Shown: piece after piece, positions 43,490 through 57,704 of the stretch
Layout of the letters: the number at the start of each line of letters is the position of its first letter
Position numbering within the stretch: the stretch's first letter is position 1
DNA from: Polyodon spathula
Lineage: Eukaryota > Chordata > Actinopteri > Acipenseriformes > Polyodontidae
DNA length: 64,000 nt
Direction: 5' to 3'
Assembly: GCF_017654505.1 (NCBI RefSeq)
Contig: NC_054543.1
Span: 28,650,525-28,714,524 of the forward strand
Program-made: the position numbers and the translations under genes
Notes under the pieces: model-generated
Database searches by the model: none
What the model saw: only the letters and a program-made list of their open reading frames with translations
What the model was told of the DNA's origin: nothing

Positions 43490-46400
43490 GATGTTTGGTC
43501 TTAGCATTTGAAGACAAGCGCAGCATGACCAACAGGACCAACCTCCAAGAAAAAGTTTAAAACCAAAACTCGTCTAGGACAACTGGAAGTTGCTAGAGAC
43601 TGGAAAATGCTAGCAGATGTTTGATAACAGCTTATTTTCCCACCTGAGATTGCCACCTCTAACCTTCGACCTTATATTGTCCTGTGGTCTGTATCAGCTT
43701 GCCTTGTTCACCATGTAGAGTTAACAGTGCCATGGCAGGATGCTATGGATGAGGTGTACGGAAGGAGAAACTTTGGTATGCTGAAATAGCTGCTGAAGCG
43801 TACAGTGAGGATGAAGAGTCCAGGCTTACCTAGTAGTGGTTGATTGTCGAGGATTTGTGGCACGCTCCACAACCTGGATGACTGCCTGTGGTGTTTCTAG
43901 ATATGAGTACAACTGTGGTGCTTCTAGTGATAATAGAGATAATAGTCTGTTGCAATGCCAGCTAGAGATAAATACCAAATTAAACATCACATGATTTTTT
44001 TTTTTTTAAATACTGGATGTCGCCTCAACTCACAACTACACTCAATCAAGTGCTTCTACTGAGTATGATTCAATGCATCATTAAGCTGTCCAGCCCATGT
44101 TTGCTCTCCCTGTAGGCTTTCATGCAGTGGTATTAAACAAATTTATTGTTTTCATGTAATAATAATTTAAAATCTAAAGGTGAATCTATATGAAAAAATT
44201 GGGTTCAGGCTCAGCTCAAGTGTCTGTCCTAGTTCTGCTTGGGAAAATTCTCTGTACAATGTGTTGCCCCCTGCTGCGAGCCTGGGGTTGGTAATACATT
44301 TTTTCCCAAAGATGCCTTAAGGCTTTGTTGGAAGGCTGGGTGAGCAGTGGATCACGTATGAACAAGGATCAGCTTATCAACTTAAAATGAGTCTCTTAGA
44401 AACACAGACAATGAGCTTTAATGAGAACAAGTCAAAGCAGGAACTTTTGGCACTCAATGTTACAGTAACCCTTTGGTCCCTTGTCAGAATCCTCTATTCC
44501 CACATAATAAAAGCACAGCAGTTTAACTTGAGATTAATTAGGACAGAAAATTACAGTTTAATCACAATATATTTACATTGTTACTGCAATTTATAAACAA
44601 TCTAAAATACAGTAATGATGAATTAACATCAGTATAATCACAATGTAGCAGGGATCTGTTTTAATCCTAGTAACCACTGGCATGGGATCATTATAGCTAA
44701 TGCATGTGTCTGGCTTTATTTATATTTAAATAGAGCCCAGGGCGCTGCTGTTTAAGTAGTTATCTATGGGATCATAAAGTAGCTGTGTCTTTTTACCAAG
44801 GACATATTTGCACACAGCCAGCACAGCAATAATAGCACAGGTGTGGGTTTGTGTTGGCTTATTTGGAAAATTATTTCTTAAGTGAATCTAGCAGCCCTCT
44901 TTTATATCTTATGGAGTGCTCTTGAAAACAAATGTTAACAAAATATATAGGATAGCAACTATTTTTATTTGAGACTGTAGTAGGTAATAGACTGTAGGTG
45001 AGACTTCGTAAAAGTTAATAGATTTAAATGTAGGTGTTTGTTATGGCTAATATATTAATATGTATTGATAAAATTCACGACGCATTGAGGGTAGGAAATG
45101 TGGTGATCAAGTGTGTTAGTATGTTATTTTTAGAAGCTAATATTGCAATATCAACTTCCATAAAGGTGTATTCTATGTAGTCGAAACTGAAGTGTAAAAT
45201 TAGCTTTTAAATTTGTAAGGTTTGTCAATTTGTAATTTGTTGCCATTGGAAGCAATTGTGCTAAACAGTGGTGGATCTAAAAAACAGTAAAATGAAAATC
45301 TTTTTCATATTTTTACAGACAGAACAAGACTAACATGCTCTGTTGGATGTTTGATTTTTATAGACACTGCATTCATTATTTATACAGTGCAGTTTTTCAT
45401 ATTCCAGAGTCTGTTTGGCCTCCAAATGCTAGCAAAAGTGCCACAGAATTCTGGACTTGTTTTCCAGTTGGTTTTGAAATTAGATAATTAACCCTTAGTA
45501 GGTTCAATGAACTAATTTAGCCCTGCTTGAAATAAAGATTTGAATGGGAATGGATCAGGGCCAGAGTTGTGCACCACTGCCTTAATGTAACAGGAGTTCC
45601 CCGTTGTGTGACTCACTACTGTTACACAAAATACTGACCCCTTCAAGTTAGATTAGGTTGTTGCCTAAAAATAGAGGTTTAGTTAAAGGTGAGAGATGTT
45701 TGAAACAATCCTAATCATATTTAAACACAATTCAGAATGCTATAAGAGTTAAATCACCATGTTCAAAAGATTAACATTTCTTTATCTATTTAAATTATAC
45801 TGAGGATGGTGCAGTTAGTCTACCAAGAGTAATTACACAGTATAACTCAACTATGGGGCATGTACTGTGATTTAACAGAATAATTTTATAGCAAGACTTG
45901 AATTGGATGTGGTGGTTGTTGTGCTACCGTAGAAGAGTTTTTATTAACAAAATGACCATTGGTCTAGCATGTGTTCTGATTGGCTACGCTGTAGAAAATG
46001 CTAAGTGTGTATTTAGATTGAACCCAACTGATATAAACAGTGACAGGTCTAATTACTGCCATTGCTTCAATAGTAAAAGGTGACACTGAGAAAACCACTG
46101 TCTCTAACATTGTGTGTGAGTATCTAAGGTTTTTTTTTTTTTTTTTTTACTTTAAAAGTAAGTAAAATGGCATAATTGTTCATATTTTTATATTCAAATG
46201 ATATTGAGCCCCACAATCTGGCTCCCTTGATTTAGAGGTGAAAGCTGGACAACCTGTTTTGGGTAAAAAAACAAATGAGTGGAATGTGATTAATGAGCCC
46301 TATAATACTGTGCATAGTTTGGTTAATAGTGCATAGTCTTTGTTTTGGCTTTATGAACTCTGATTGTTCTGGCTCTTTTAGCCAAAAGAGGCTGCACTTC

Positions 46401-46658
46401 TTAATACTGATTGAATAGACCCTTATTCATTTTTGTGATCAGCAGTCAGTATTTAAAACTTGAATCATTAATAAATGCGTCCTTACTGGAGTTTTTGATC
46501 GTTGGAGTCCTCATTTCCATTACAAACCATCTGCAGTCGTTGACAGGAAGGAAATCACATAAAGATGTAAACCAGCTCAACCATGAAAGCATCCAGAGTG
46601 TAAACAGTTTTAAAGAACTAAAGTACTATTTCCCAAACACGTATTAGAAACCAAGAAT
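43490..46658. other. Unassigned DNA
   Basis: More than 3 kb without a recognisable gene, RNA or paired terminal repeats. A poly(T) run of about 20 sits at 46131-46149. Confidence 0.45.
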
Positions 46659-46663
46659 GATGC

Positions 46664-46975
46664 TGTGGCAATGTTGCTCGCCTCTGTGTGTATATCAGTG
46701 TTATATGTTGCGTGTTGTGTGTTAATGTTGGTGTATAGTCATTGGTACATGGGATATAAATGGGTCTGTGGAACACGAATTGTTTAAAATGTATATTTGT
46801 ATTTAGGCACGAGGATTGCACAGCACTTCACGTGCAGGTAAAATGTAATAATATGCGAGCACAGGGAATTGCACTTTAGCAATCAAGTCTCGGTACAGCT
46901 GCATAAAAGCAGCATGTTTTCACTCACTCGGGGTTGTGTGTTCGGTGAATGGAGAACGGGATTGGAGACAGAGGT

Positions 46976-47033
<58 letters not shown>

Positions 47034-47084
47034 GTTAAATATCAGCTCACCTTGTTTGTCTGTGTAGTCCATTTTGTTTGTCTC
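46664..47084 (+). mobile_element. F2 LTR, forward arm of a palindromic insertion, truncated
   Basis: It starts TGTGGCAATGTTGCTCGCC and matches, in inverted orientation, the first part of the LTR at 47085-47755 over nearly its whole length. It includes a (TAA)n tract at 46976-47034 opposite a (TTA)n tract in the other arm. The arm stops at TTTGTCTCT without the U5 end. It is preceded by GATGC at 46659-46663. Confidence 0.9.
46976..47034. repeat. (TAA)n inside the forward LTR arm
   Basis: About 19 TAA units, opposite the TTA/TAG tract of the other arm. Confidence 0.95.
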
Positions 47085-47316
47085 TGTCACAAAGACGGCT
47101 GTAGTTGATGACGTCAGACCTGAAACCAGGAACCTGGAAATAAACAACAGAGGTGGAGTTTAGTGAAGCTGAGCGATTGGTACCACTCATCATTTAATAA
47201 TTAAACAAGCAGAAAATAAGAGGTTACAAACAAAACACAGCACTTTTGCCAAAATAGAGACAAAACGGACTACACAGACAAATACAGTGAGCTGATATTT
47301 TTAACTATTATTATTA

Positions 47317-47371
<55 letters not shown>

Positions 47372-47755
47372 GTAGTAGTAGTAGTCGTAGTAGTAGTATT
47401 AGTATTAAAACCTCTATCTCCACTCACCGAACACACAACCCCGAGTGAGTGAAAACATGCTGCATTTGTGCAGCTGTACTGAGACTCGATTGCTAATCAG
47501 TCATTCAATTGGAGTCGCGGTACAACTGCACATTAATTAATAAAGTGCAATTCCCCGTGCTCGCATATTATTACATTTTACCTGCACATGAAGTGCTGTG
47601 CAATCCTCATGCCTAAATACAAATATACATTTTAAACAACTCGTGTTCCACAGACCCATTTATATCCCATGTACCAATGACTATACACCAATATTAACAC
47701 ACAACCCGCAACATATAACACTGAAATACATACAGGGGCGGGCAACATTGCCACA
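47085..47755 (-). mobile_element. F2 LTR, reverse arm of the palindromic insertion, complete
   Basis: Minus strand: starts TGTGGCAATGTTGCCCGCC at 47755 and ends CGTCTTTGTGACA at 47085, so both termini are complete. It is followed on the plus strand by GATGC (47756-47760), the same 5 bases that precede the forward arm. A CAATTGAATGACTGATTAGC segment near 47500 is absent from the other arm. On the minus strand TTATTAAATGATGAG lies at about 47190, where the polyadenylation signal is expected. Confidence 0.92.
47306..47400. repeat. (TTA)n / (TAG)n microsatellite inside the LTR
   Basis: TTA units give way to TAG units. The mirror-image tract in the forward arm (46976-47034) is pure TAA, so the two arms have changed independently here. 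Confidence 0.95.
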
Positions 47756-47760
47756 GATGC

Positions 47761-49010
47761 CCATGGACGCGTTTAACTTGATATCTCTCAAGAAAGCCTG
47801 TGTTTGAATAGACCATTAATGGTAATATGTTTTGTTGGGAATCACAATTGTTAAAATCTTTACAACCCAGCACTAAATAAGCCTGGTTATGCTGGCAGTT
47901 AATTGGAGGACTACATTATAGTATGCAGTATTTGTTCCAGTTTGATGCACTTTAATTGCAATTAAAATGCAGCAGAACTTGCGACCCTATTAAACCCTCA
48001 CCCAGTAACCTGGTTATTGAAGTGAAGAGAGCATTGTTAGCACTCATCCTTGTTTAAATTCCCCTCCCATGTCTTTCATCCAGGCATGACCAACCTCCTG
48101 CTGTTTCCTCTACCAAGTCCACAAGAATGTCGTTTTATAAAAATGAAGACAAATATTCCCAGTGATATTTTTGGATTGGAAGCTCTTCCTTGATCAAACT
48201 GTGTTCCCTTTTCGTTAAGATTAAGACAAGAGTCTTGTTCCTGTTTTTGTAAGCCTGGCTGCTCACTGAGGTGGGGACAGAGCAGTGATTAAGAAAACCA
48301 CACACTGCGCCGAAATCCCTGACTGCCATATTTTGGTTAAAGGAAAGCTATCTTTAGTCCTGCTTAAAATAAAGAAAAATGTGCCCTGGTTTTGATTCAG
48401 TTCAGTTTTTTTTTTTTTCTGCCCCATAAGTTGATTTTATCAGAACACCATTAAGCAGCAGCCAGTTTAATATTCCCGTAAGAATCAGTAAGATAAATAA
48501 ACTCTGACTTTTGAAATGATTGTAAAACTATTTTAACTGAATTTGCTTGGAAACTCTCACAGTAAGTTTTCAAGCTATGAAAGGTACTTTAGTGCCAACG
48601 ATAACCCTTCATGGGCCAGCATTATACAAAAATGTCTATTTGTAGAACCTATATATGTAACTAAACATAGTTACAAGGATGCAGTTTAACTGAACAACTA
48701 CAGTTTTAAGTTAAACTAAAATACAGTGACTGCCTAACTGCAGTCATTTGCCTCAATTAAAAATATACATGAAAGTAAAATTACATTTTTGTTTTTCCTT
48801 TGTTGTATTAGTTTTTTATTCACCTTTTCATTGTTTATGGACAGTTCATGGAACATATGGACAGTGTTTGGTAGAAGTGTAGGCCTAATGCCTGATCAAT
48901 GGTCGAATGAAGTTTAGAAAACAAAAATACCATAAACTTATCAAATATATTATTAAACCACTTGTAAGCAAAGACACACCTTAAAGAGTAAGTGGCAGGG
49001 TTCTGCAAAA
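47761..49010. other. Unassigned AT-rich DNA
   Basis: No recognisable feature. Confidence 0.45.
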
Positions 49011-49648
49011 TGTAATGTTACATGTCCCCACATGTTGCAAGAACTGTTAAAATCAGGGGTGGGGAACCGATGTTCCTGGAAGGCCGGTGTCTCTCCTGGT
49101 TTTTGTTCCAACTGTGCCCTAAATTACTAAATTAGACCAATAATTGGTAATGGTCCAATTAAATAATTTAGGGCACAGTTGGAACGAAAGCCAAGAGGGA
49201 CACCAGCCTTCCAGGACCAGGGTTCCCCACCCCTGATTTAAATAATGTACCTGTAATTTATCTTTGCATTGTCAACATCATGACAACTATTTACACTTAT
49301 ACATTTAAGGTCGGTTAACAGCTCTTTTCAAAATTGCTGCTCAAGTGTACTGATAGTGTAAGGATTATTGGACACATTGTCAAACAGTTAACACAGCAAT
49401 AATGATCCACAATTTGGTATGGAAAGCCTGAGTGTTTATTGTTATGTTGTTTTGTTTTTAACTTGATCTACCAGCAGTGATTTAGAGGACAAATCTCAAA
49501 CCCCAATGCACTAGAGCGACCATTTTGAAAATAGGTTTGAAACACATTTTTAATTTAAAAAGTTGTCAGGATGTTAACAATGAAAAGAAAAATTGCAGGT
49601 ACATTATTTAAACAGTTATAGCAACATGTGGGGACATATAACACTACA
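49011..49648. mobile_element. Inverted-repeat MITE (family M1), copy 2, with a nested MITE
   Basis: Left arm TGTAATGTTACATGTCCCCACATGTTGC and right arm GCAACATGTGGGGACATATAACACTACA are inverted, as in copy 1 at 35700. The left arm is split after GAACTGTT by the hAT-like element at 49054-49235 and resumes at TTTAAATAATG. Confidence 0.75.
49054..49235. mobile_element. Fold-back hAT-like MITE nested in M1
   Basis: CAGGGGTGGGGAACC at the left and GGTTCCCCACCCCTG at the right are perfect inverted ends. The arms continue inwards for about 80 bases (CCTTCCAGGA..., GCACAGTTGGAAC...), making nearly the whole 182 bp one hairpin. The flanking 8 bases GTTAAAAT and ATTTAAAT agree at six positions, fitting the 8-bp duplication of hAT elements. 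Confidence 0.8.
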
Positions 49649-49768
49649 TTTATTGAAACCCCCGTAAAGTAGAACCTCATTTATCCACTCCCCGTTCATC
49701 CCTGACTTCAATCATCCTCAGTCCCCTGAAGAGTTTAATCTCTGAAATACAGTACATTATACAGACAT

Positions 49769-49808
<40 letters not shown>

Positions 49809-50046
49809 GGATACATGTATCAGCCTAAATGCTGTGGAGTCGGCGCCATGACAGGAGCGCTACAGATGCAAGAATTAAGTCTTTGTAAAAACAGCAGAAG
49901 GATTCTGTAAAATTTGTTTTCCTGAGGCAGTTAATTAGCGAAGCCCAGTAAAAATATTTTGCCTCACTAAAACAAAAAACTATGATGGACTTTGTCAAGG
50001 TTCAAAAGATCAACTTGCAGCAGTGAATTGTTTGAAAAAGCCATTA

Positions 50047-50083
<37 letters not shown>

Positions 50084-51780
50084 ACTTCTGTTGGTACTTG
50101 TTTTGTTGAAATGTAAGACAAGTTTCCTTACACAGCTGGTTTGTTTATTTAGTTTTTATTTATTTATTTTTTATAGAATTGCATTTTCTAACTGCTACAC
50201 AAGAGTCAGCTCTGATGGGCTGAATCACTTATTCCCGTCATAAAATGTCTTATGATCTTGTAGCTTTGTAGTACTGCATTTTATTATATAATTTTTTTAT
50301 GTTTTGGTGGTGCCCAAGGGTCAGGGCAGAGCATGTGAGTGGAGTGGAACTCTCATAAATGGCGCTCCTCGTTCTCTTTCTCTTTGAAACCACTCACACC
50401 AAGGCTTTTATTTCCCCAATGTGCTCCACTCACGCTCTGCTTCGGTGCTTCTAATTCTGCAACCAGCTACACTGCTAGCTTAAATCGCTTCCAAAATTTA
50501 GCGATGTGCGAACCAGTTCCTTTGAAATCGGGTACTCGTTTCCTGCTTTGGTACCAACAAACAGGATACAAATATCAGGGATCCGGTTCCAGTACTATTA
50601 TGTTTTTAATAAAACTGATTATTAAAGCAGTAATTTCTGTCAAAAATACATTTCATAAATATAACTGACAGGTTAAAAAAAAGGTCAGCAAAATAGTTAT
50701 TATAGCAATAACAGGGTTTTAATTTTTTTTAAATTGTTTTTGGAGAATAAGTCAGTCTCACTTTTACATGAAGTGATGACAATACTTTGGGTAAAGTGAA
50801 TCTTCTGCACCTCGATGGAATCATTCACAAGAGAATCCCATGCCGAACATGACATGATTTCAGCTATCTCAAATACACATCACTACCAAAATGTATATCC
50901 CGCTATCCGACACTTTTTTTTTACTATTCCCTCTTCAATAAATTTATTTATTTATGGATTATTACTTGTTTTGTATGTGCCACTGAGGGGTATGATGGTA
51001 ACTAAATTTCATAAATTAGTAATGGTCTTGCTTGCATTATTTTCTAATAACGTCACACAGAGAGTGAGTCTCTTGTGATCAGTCTACTGAAATGTAATAT
51101 CTAAATCTTAAAAGCAATTCAGCAAAGACAAGATTAAAGAGAAGTTTAACCAGCTTTATTAAACACTATTTAATTCATTATAAACTTTATTTAATTTTAC
51201 ATGAAACGAAAGAGACATACTCCGTTTTGCCTATAGATTTCGGCGCAAGTTTTACGGCAGAATTAGACGTCCATCACAAAGCAATGACACACACACACAA
51301 CATGTGCACTGCTCAGGCTGCCGGCTGAACTTGGAGCTGGCCGGAGATGGAGATGGCATTGGAACAGGAGCGGTGCCAGAGGCTTTTTGTTCTCACGCTC
51401 CGCTCAGGCACTTTACCCACTCAAATGTCACATTTTACACCTGGGTTTTCAATGTTTACTCTAAAAATCGGGACAAATGGCATCGTATTTAACAACAGTT
51501 ATCATACATATCATATTTACATTCCTCTAAATAGCACACATCTTATAACACATGTGTAAACATGCCTCTGAGCAAGTTCCTACGCATGAGCAACACAAAT
51601 TGTCATCTTGTTGTGATTGCTGTCATTCAATGACCACGTGGGTGAGGCGGCAGTGCGTCAGCTGGTTCAAGTTACGACACCAGTGATCCCAGAAAAAAGG
51701 TTTGTGTGTCTGATTTAATAAGTTTTGTAGGGACCAAGTTTCATAATGCTTTTATCTGTGAAGATAAAGGTGGACCAAGA
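49649..51780. other. Mostly unassigned DNA with simple repeats
   Basis: Contains (AC)n at 49770-49807 and a poly(A) run of about 45 at 50048-50092. AACCTCATTTATCCACTCCCC near 49672 looks like a pogo-type end, without a partner. The GAGTGGAGTGGAAC start near 50336 resembles a hAT-type end, unproven. Confidence 0.4.
49770..49807. repeat. (AC)n microsatellite
   Basis: About 19 AC units. Confidence 0.97.
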
Positions 51781-51786
51781 GTGCCA

Positions 51787-52170
51787 TGCTTCAAAAGAAA
51801 TGGGGAATTTTGTTTTTCTTTGTGGACATGAATGGAAAGCCAATGTGCTTAATTTGTAAGCAGCATGTAACTGTTGCAAAATAATACAACATTAAAAGAC
51901 ACAGTGAAGCAAACCATTGTAAGAAATATGATAAATTTACAGGAAAGTTACGTGAAGATAAATACTCTAAATTAGCGCTGAAAAAGCAGCAATCGATGTT
52001 TACAAATTCTTGCAACATAAGTGATGCTGATAAGGTGAGCTATGTGATTGCCCACAAAATAACTGTTCCTTCAGAACCATTTTCTGATGAAGAGTTTTTG
52101 AAGAAATGCTGCTGAAAGCTGCTGAAATAGTGTGTTCTGAGAAGCAGCAAGCTTTCTCTGTCATGGATAT
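51787..52170 (+). pseudogene. hAT-type transposase fragment with BED-like zinc finger
   Basis: The frame from ATG 51787 reads FFFVDMNGKPMCLICKQHVTVAK, a stop, then YNIKRHSEANH, that is C-x2-C ... H-x4-H, followed by KYDKFTGKLREDK and SYVIAHKITVPSEPF. This is the N-terminal pattern of the hAT-derived ZBED5/GTF2IRD2-type proteins. A frameshift at about 52110 is followed by LLKAAEIVCSEKQQAFS in the next frame. The catalytic core is missing; the Tc1 element starts about 100 bases later. Confidence 0.65.
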
Positions 52171-52264
52171 CAACAAATCTAAATTTTGGTCTCAGCTTAC
52201 TTAACTCGATACTCAAGATGTCCTTAGCCCAGTCATTTACTCCAGGTGTTGATGGCTGGTTCAA

Positions 52265-53408
52265 GGAACATCTTCCTAATATTGAGTTGCACCCACTTTT
52301 GCCCTTAGAACTCTACAAGGTGTCGAAAGCATTCCACAGGGATACTGGCCCATGTTGACTCTAATGCTTCCCACAGTTGTATAAAATTGGCTGGTAGTGG
52401 AGCTCTACTCCGAATAGCTCCATCTCATCCCACAGATGCTCAATTGGATTGAGATCTGGTGACTGGGCAGGCCACTGCAGTAAGCTGAATTCACTATCAT
52501 GTTTGTGGAACCATTCCTGGACAATCCTAGCCTTGTGGCTGAAAAAAAAATCCATTAGCAGATGGATACACTGCTGCCATGAAGGGATGCACCTGATTGG
52601 CAATAATGTTCACATATCCTGTGGCATTCAAACTTTGCTCCACTTTTATCAAGGGGCCCAATGTGTGCCATGAAAACACACCCCACACCATCACACTACC
52701 ACCACCAGCCTGCAATGTTGACACGTGGCATAATGGATGCATGTACACATGTGGTTTTCTCCATACCCTAGTTCTCACATCAGCGTGAAACAGCAGGAAC
52801 CGGGATTCATCAGACCGGACAATGTTTTTCCAATCCTCCAGTGTCCAGTGTTTTCGTTCCTTAGCCCACTGCAATCACAGTTTCTTGTGTTTTGCTGAAA
52901 GAAGTGGAACTCTGTTAGGTCATCGGCTGCATTCTTTTATGGGTCTTTCGGCACAAATGTTGTACTGGACTGTCAGTTGACTAACTGTAGCCTGTCTGTT
53001 GCTCTACATAATTAGTGTCAGCCTCCTTTGGCCTCTTTTATTAATGAGCCATTTTCGACTACTGGCCTGCCATTGGCTGGATGTCCTTTGTGTGGTGGAC
53101 CAACCTTGATACACACGGGAAACTGTTGAGTGTGAAAAACCCAGCAGCATTGCAGTTCTTGAAACACTCAAACCGGCGTGCCTGGCACCTACTACCATAC
53201 CCCTTTCAAAGGCACTTAAACCTTTTGTCTTGCCCATTTACCCTGTGAATAGCACACATACACAATCCATGTCTCAATTGTGTCTACACTGATTGAGGTG
53301 GATTTAACAGGTTACATCAATAAGGGATCATAGCTTTCACCTGGATTCACCTCGTCAGTCTATTTCATGGAAAGAGCAGGTATTCCTAATGTTTTGTACA
53401 CTCAGTGT
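52265..53408 (-). mobile_element. Second Tc1-like transposon, left terminal repeat truncated
   Basis: The right end TTCCTAATGTTTTGTACACTCAGTG at about 53384-53408 is a known Tc1 end in fish. On the left, ACATCTTCCTAATATTGAGTTGCACCC is the subterminal block, but the outermost repeat is replaced by other sequence at about 52265. It codes on the minus strand for the transposase below. It belongs to another subfamily than the copy at 2288. Confidence 0.85.
52361..53237 (-). pseudogene. Tc1 transposase, three frames, second Asp lost
   Basis: The N-terminal HTH is in 53004-53237 (GLSAFERGMVVGARHAGLSV, then LGFSHSTVSRVYQ). The catalytic part is in 52527-52874 (IVRSDESRFLLF with the first Asp; GGGSVMVWGVFS) and 52361-52603 ([29 protein letters not shown] with the Glu). 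Between them the usual QDNAPCH-type segment with the second Asp is replaced by a phenylalanine run (FFF) caused by a T run on the minus strand. Frameshifts plus loss of a catalytic residue make it inactive. Confidence 0.85.
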
Positions 53409-54550
53409 GTATATATATCTATTGTTGTATTGTATTTCTACATTGTATTTACCTGTATCTCATATCTGTCAACATTGAGTTTTCAAAATAAGGGAGCTTT
53501 TGTAAATTGAAATCTTAGTGGTCTTAATTGAAGTGAATACCTACATAAGAAAAAGGCATACAACTATTCCACTTTACAGACTGTGATACAGTCTCCTTCT
53601 AATTGCTTTTAAAAAGGAAAACTATCAAAACAGAAACAACCATGACATGCTTCACAATCAAATTCTCTGCGGTTTTTATTGTCCTGTAGTTGTAGGTGGC
53701 TGATTTGGCAGCAGTCACAATACATTGCAAGAGGTCCACTGTAGTTGATTTGGCAAGACAGTAAAGCATACATATACAATTGGCGAGCTATGTCATCTAC
53801 TTTATAACAAGAAAAAAAACAACCTATAAATGCAATTAATCAACATTAAAATAAGAAAGCCAAAATACACAACAGCATGGTATTGCAGCTTTATTCATTA
53901 CACTGCACATTTGTGGCAAATCAATAATACCACTGTCAGTAACATTTCATTGTCAACTATCTTCTATTTTAAATTGACACACTAGCATTGCATATAAACA
54001 CATATTATCAATCAATCTGCGTTTCTAAAGCAATGTTGATGTTGAATATGTAATATGTAATAGAAACACCTTTCACTATTTGTGTGACTTTCAGACTTTC
54101 CTGCAATACTTTGCAATTTGTGAGTCTGGGAACATGTTTACTACAGATTTTCTGATCTAGTCACAACATGTAAAGGTCTCTGCATATGTAACCTTCTTAA
54201 TCACCTTTTTCTATTAAGTTATTAATTGACATGCTGGTTTTCTGTGTGTCACTGGCTTAGGTGATTTTGTGATCTCTCATGCTTACCACAAACATCACTC
54301 TTGCGCCCACCATTAATATCAGTCCTGGATAGTTTATATGAAAATATGTTGTTGTCCAAGAAGTTTGAAATTCACATCAATAGTTTTGTTTTTATACCAG
54401 GAGGGCTTATCGCATGTGAAGCCATCATACATGGTCTATATGAGCTTGCGTCGCGCACTGAATACATGCCTGCCACAGGGCTCCCCTGGATCCTAAACCC
54501 TGCTAGGTACACACAGGGATTGGAGTAACCTCAGACTGTACATTACTTTT
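53409..54550. other. Unassigned AT-rich DNA
   Basis: No recognisable feature. Confidence 0.45.
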
Positions 54551-54629
54551 GCAGAAATTGAAGGGGTTTAACAGTGGTTTTGAGCAAAATACAGGAGAAA
54601 ATCTGTCCTAGGATTTGTCCATGGGCCAA

Positions 54630-54688
54630 ATGACATTGCTCCAGGGTCCTGATCCGGCCTGCAGGCCGTAGTTTGACACCCCTGTTCT
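54630..54688. mobile_element. hAT-type terminal fragment
   Basis: GGCCTGCAGGCCGTAGTTTGACACCCCTG ends like a common hAT terminal repeat (inverse of CAGGGGTGTCAAACT). The opposite end was not found upstream. Confidence 0.45.

Positions 54689-56526
<1,838 letters not shown>

Positions 56527-56602
<76 letters not shown>
56527..56602. repeat. (AT)n microsatellite
   Basis: About 38 AT units, followed by a few TTTA units. Confidence 0.97.
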
Positions 56603-56606
<4 letters not shown>

Positions 56607-57090
56607 TTATTTATTTTTATCTGCACCTGGTTTTGTGTTAGCTAGGAGAATCCATACTGTTTTCTCCATGTCTGTATCTGATTTCATGTGAGATATTTAA
56701 CTGTCTCCACCTGCCTCAATGATATTCCATGTAGCAAGTAGGAACATGTAACTCACAAGAAAAATACAACAAAATGGTATACTGCAGTGGAATTTGGTAA
56801 AACAGCAGCAAGTTGGCTATTTTGTATCATAAAAGCAGTTTAACTATACTGAAACCATAAATGATCATGGCCGTATCAAATGTTGTAGTTACATACAATA
56901 TACATAGTGTGAGCGAGGTTGCTCAATTTGGGGGCAAGCTGGTGGAAGTTGCTTTTAAAATCTGCGCGGGAAACAGAAGTGGCGAACCAATGAAGAGTAA
57001 GGCTGGGGCATAGCCTAAAAAAAAAAAAAAATCCGTAACAAGTCAGACTAACAACCAATCAAGAGAAAAACTAATTTAAGAAAAGTTATC
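56603..57090. other. Unassigned DNA
   Basis: No recognisable feature. Confidence 0.4.
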
Positions 57091-57099
57091 ACTGTCCAC

Positions 57100-57430
57100 A
57101 GCAGTTTAGTATCAAAAGCGTTGTCCATGGCTTATATTCTAATTGTGTTAAGGAACAGTTATGTTAGCGTTCACAACAATGTTAGTGTCCACATTTTGTC
57201 AGGCACTTGTCCACAATCTGCCCATACTGAATACCTGCTCACTATGGACTGATGTTGCTGGGATGCTTAATACTTCTGAACAAAGATACAATTTTTGGAA
57301 TGATCTTGTTTTTTTTTTGTTCAGATGAATAAATGCAGATTTTGTTTGAAGTTTTGTAAGGTGCCATCTCATTAAATGGTCACACAGATTAGTTGTGTTA
57401 CCAGAGTATCCCAAACATTACGTCTACAAC
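57100..57430 (-). pseudogene. hAT transposase remnant: BED end joined to hATC
   Basis: The minus frame 57199-57414 reads GYSGNTTNLCDHLMRWHLTK, the second half of a BED zinc finger (H...H), and after a short Lys-rich bridge LSIPATSVHSEQVFSMGRL, the signature of the C-terminal hAT dimerisation domain. The whole catalytic middle (several hundred residues in ZBED-type hAT transposases) is missing, so this is an internally deleted copy. The frame beyond its stop still reads NVDTNIVVNANI, also typical of hATC. Confidence 0.75.
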
Positions 57431-57704
57431 ACACTGTAGACTAGTTCAGGATGATCCAACTAGTCTAAAACACACACTATTAACTAATAGACTTAGTTGC
57501 AGTTTTATCCATTCCTTTGTCCAGACTGTTTTGCTGCTTTGCTCAAGTTTGGGGTAAAGTAACATAAAGTTTCCAAGGATTGTTTTCTCCACAAACACAC
57601 ATAATATTCCTTCTACCACCCCACTCACACAGAAAAATCGCTTCCCTTTTATATGTTTCTTTATCCTGTGAGTGCTAACTGCCTGCCTCACAGGTCATGG
57701 GAAG

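Noticed and set aside
47306..47400. Regular repeats that might suggest a CRISPR-like array (also 1000-1500 and 60490-60800)
   Set aside because: The units are contiguous or irregular without unique spacers, and the context is a eukaryotic genome.
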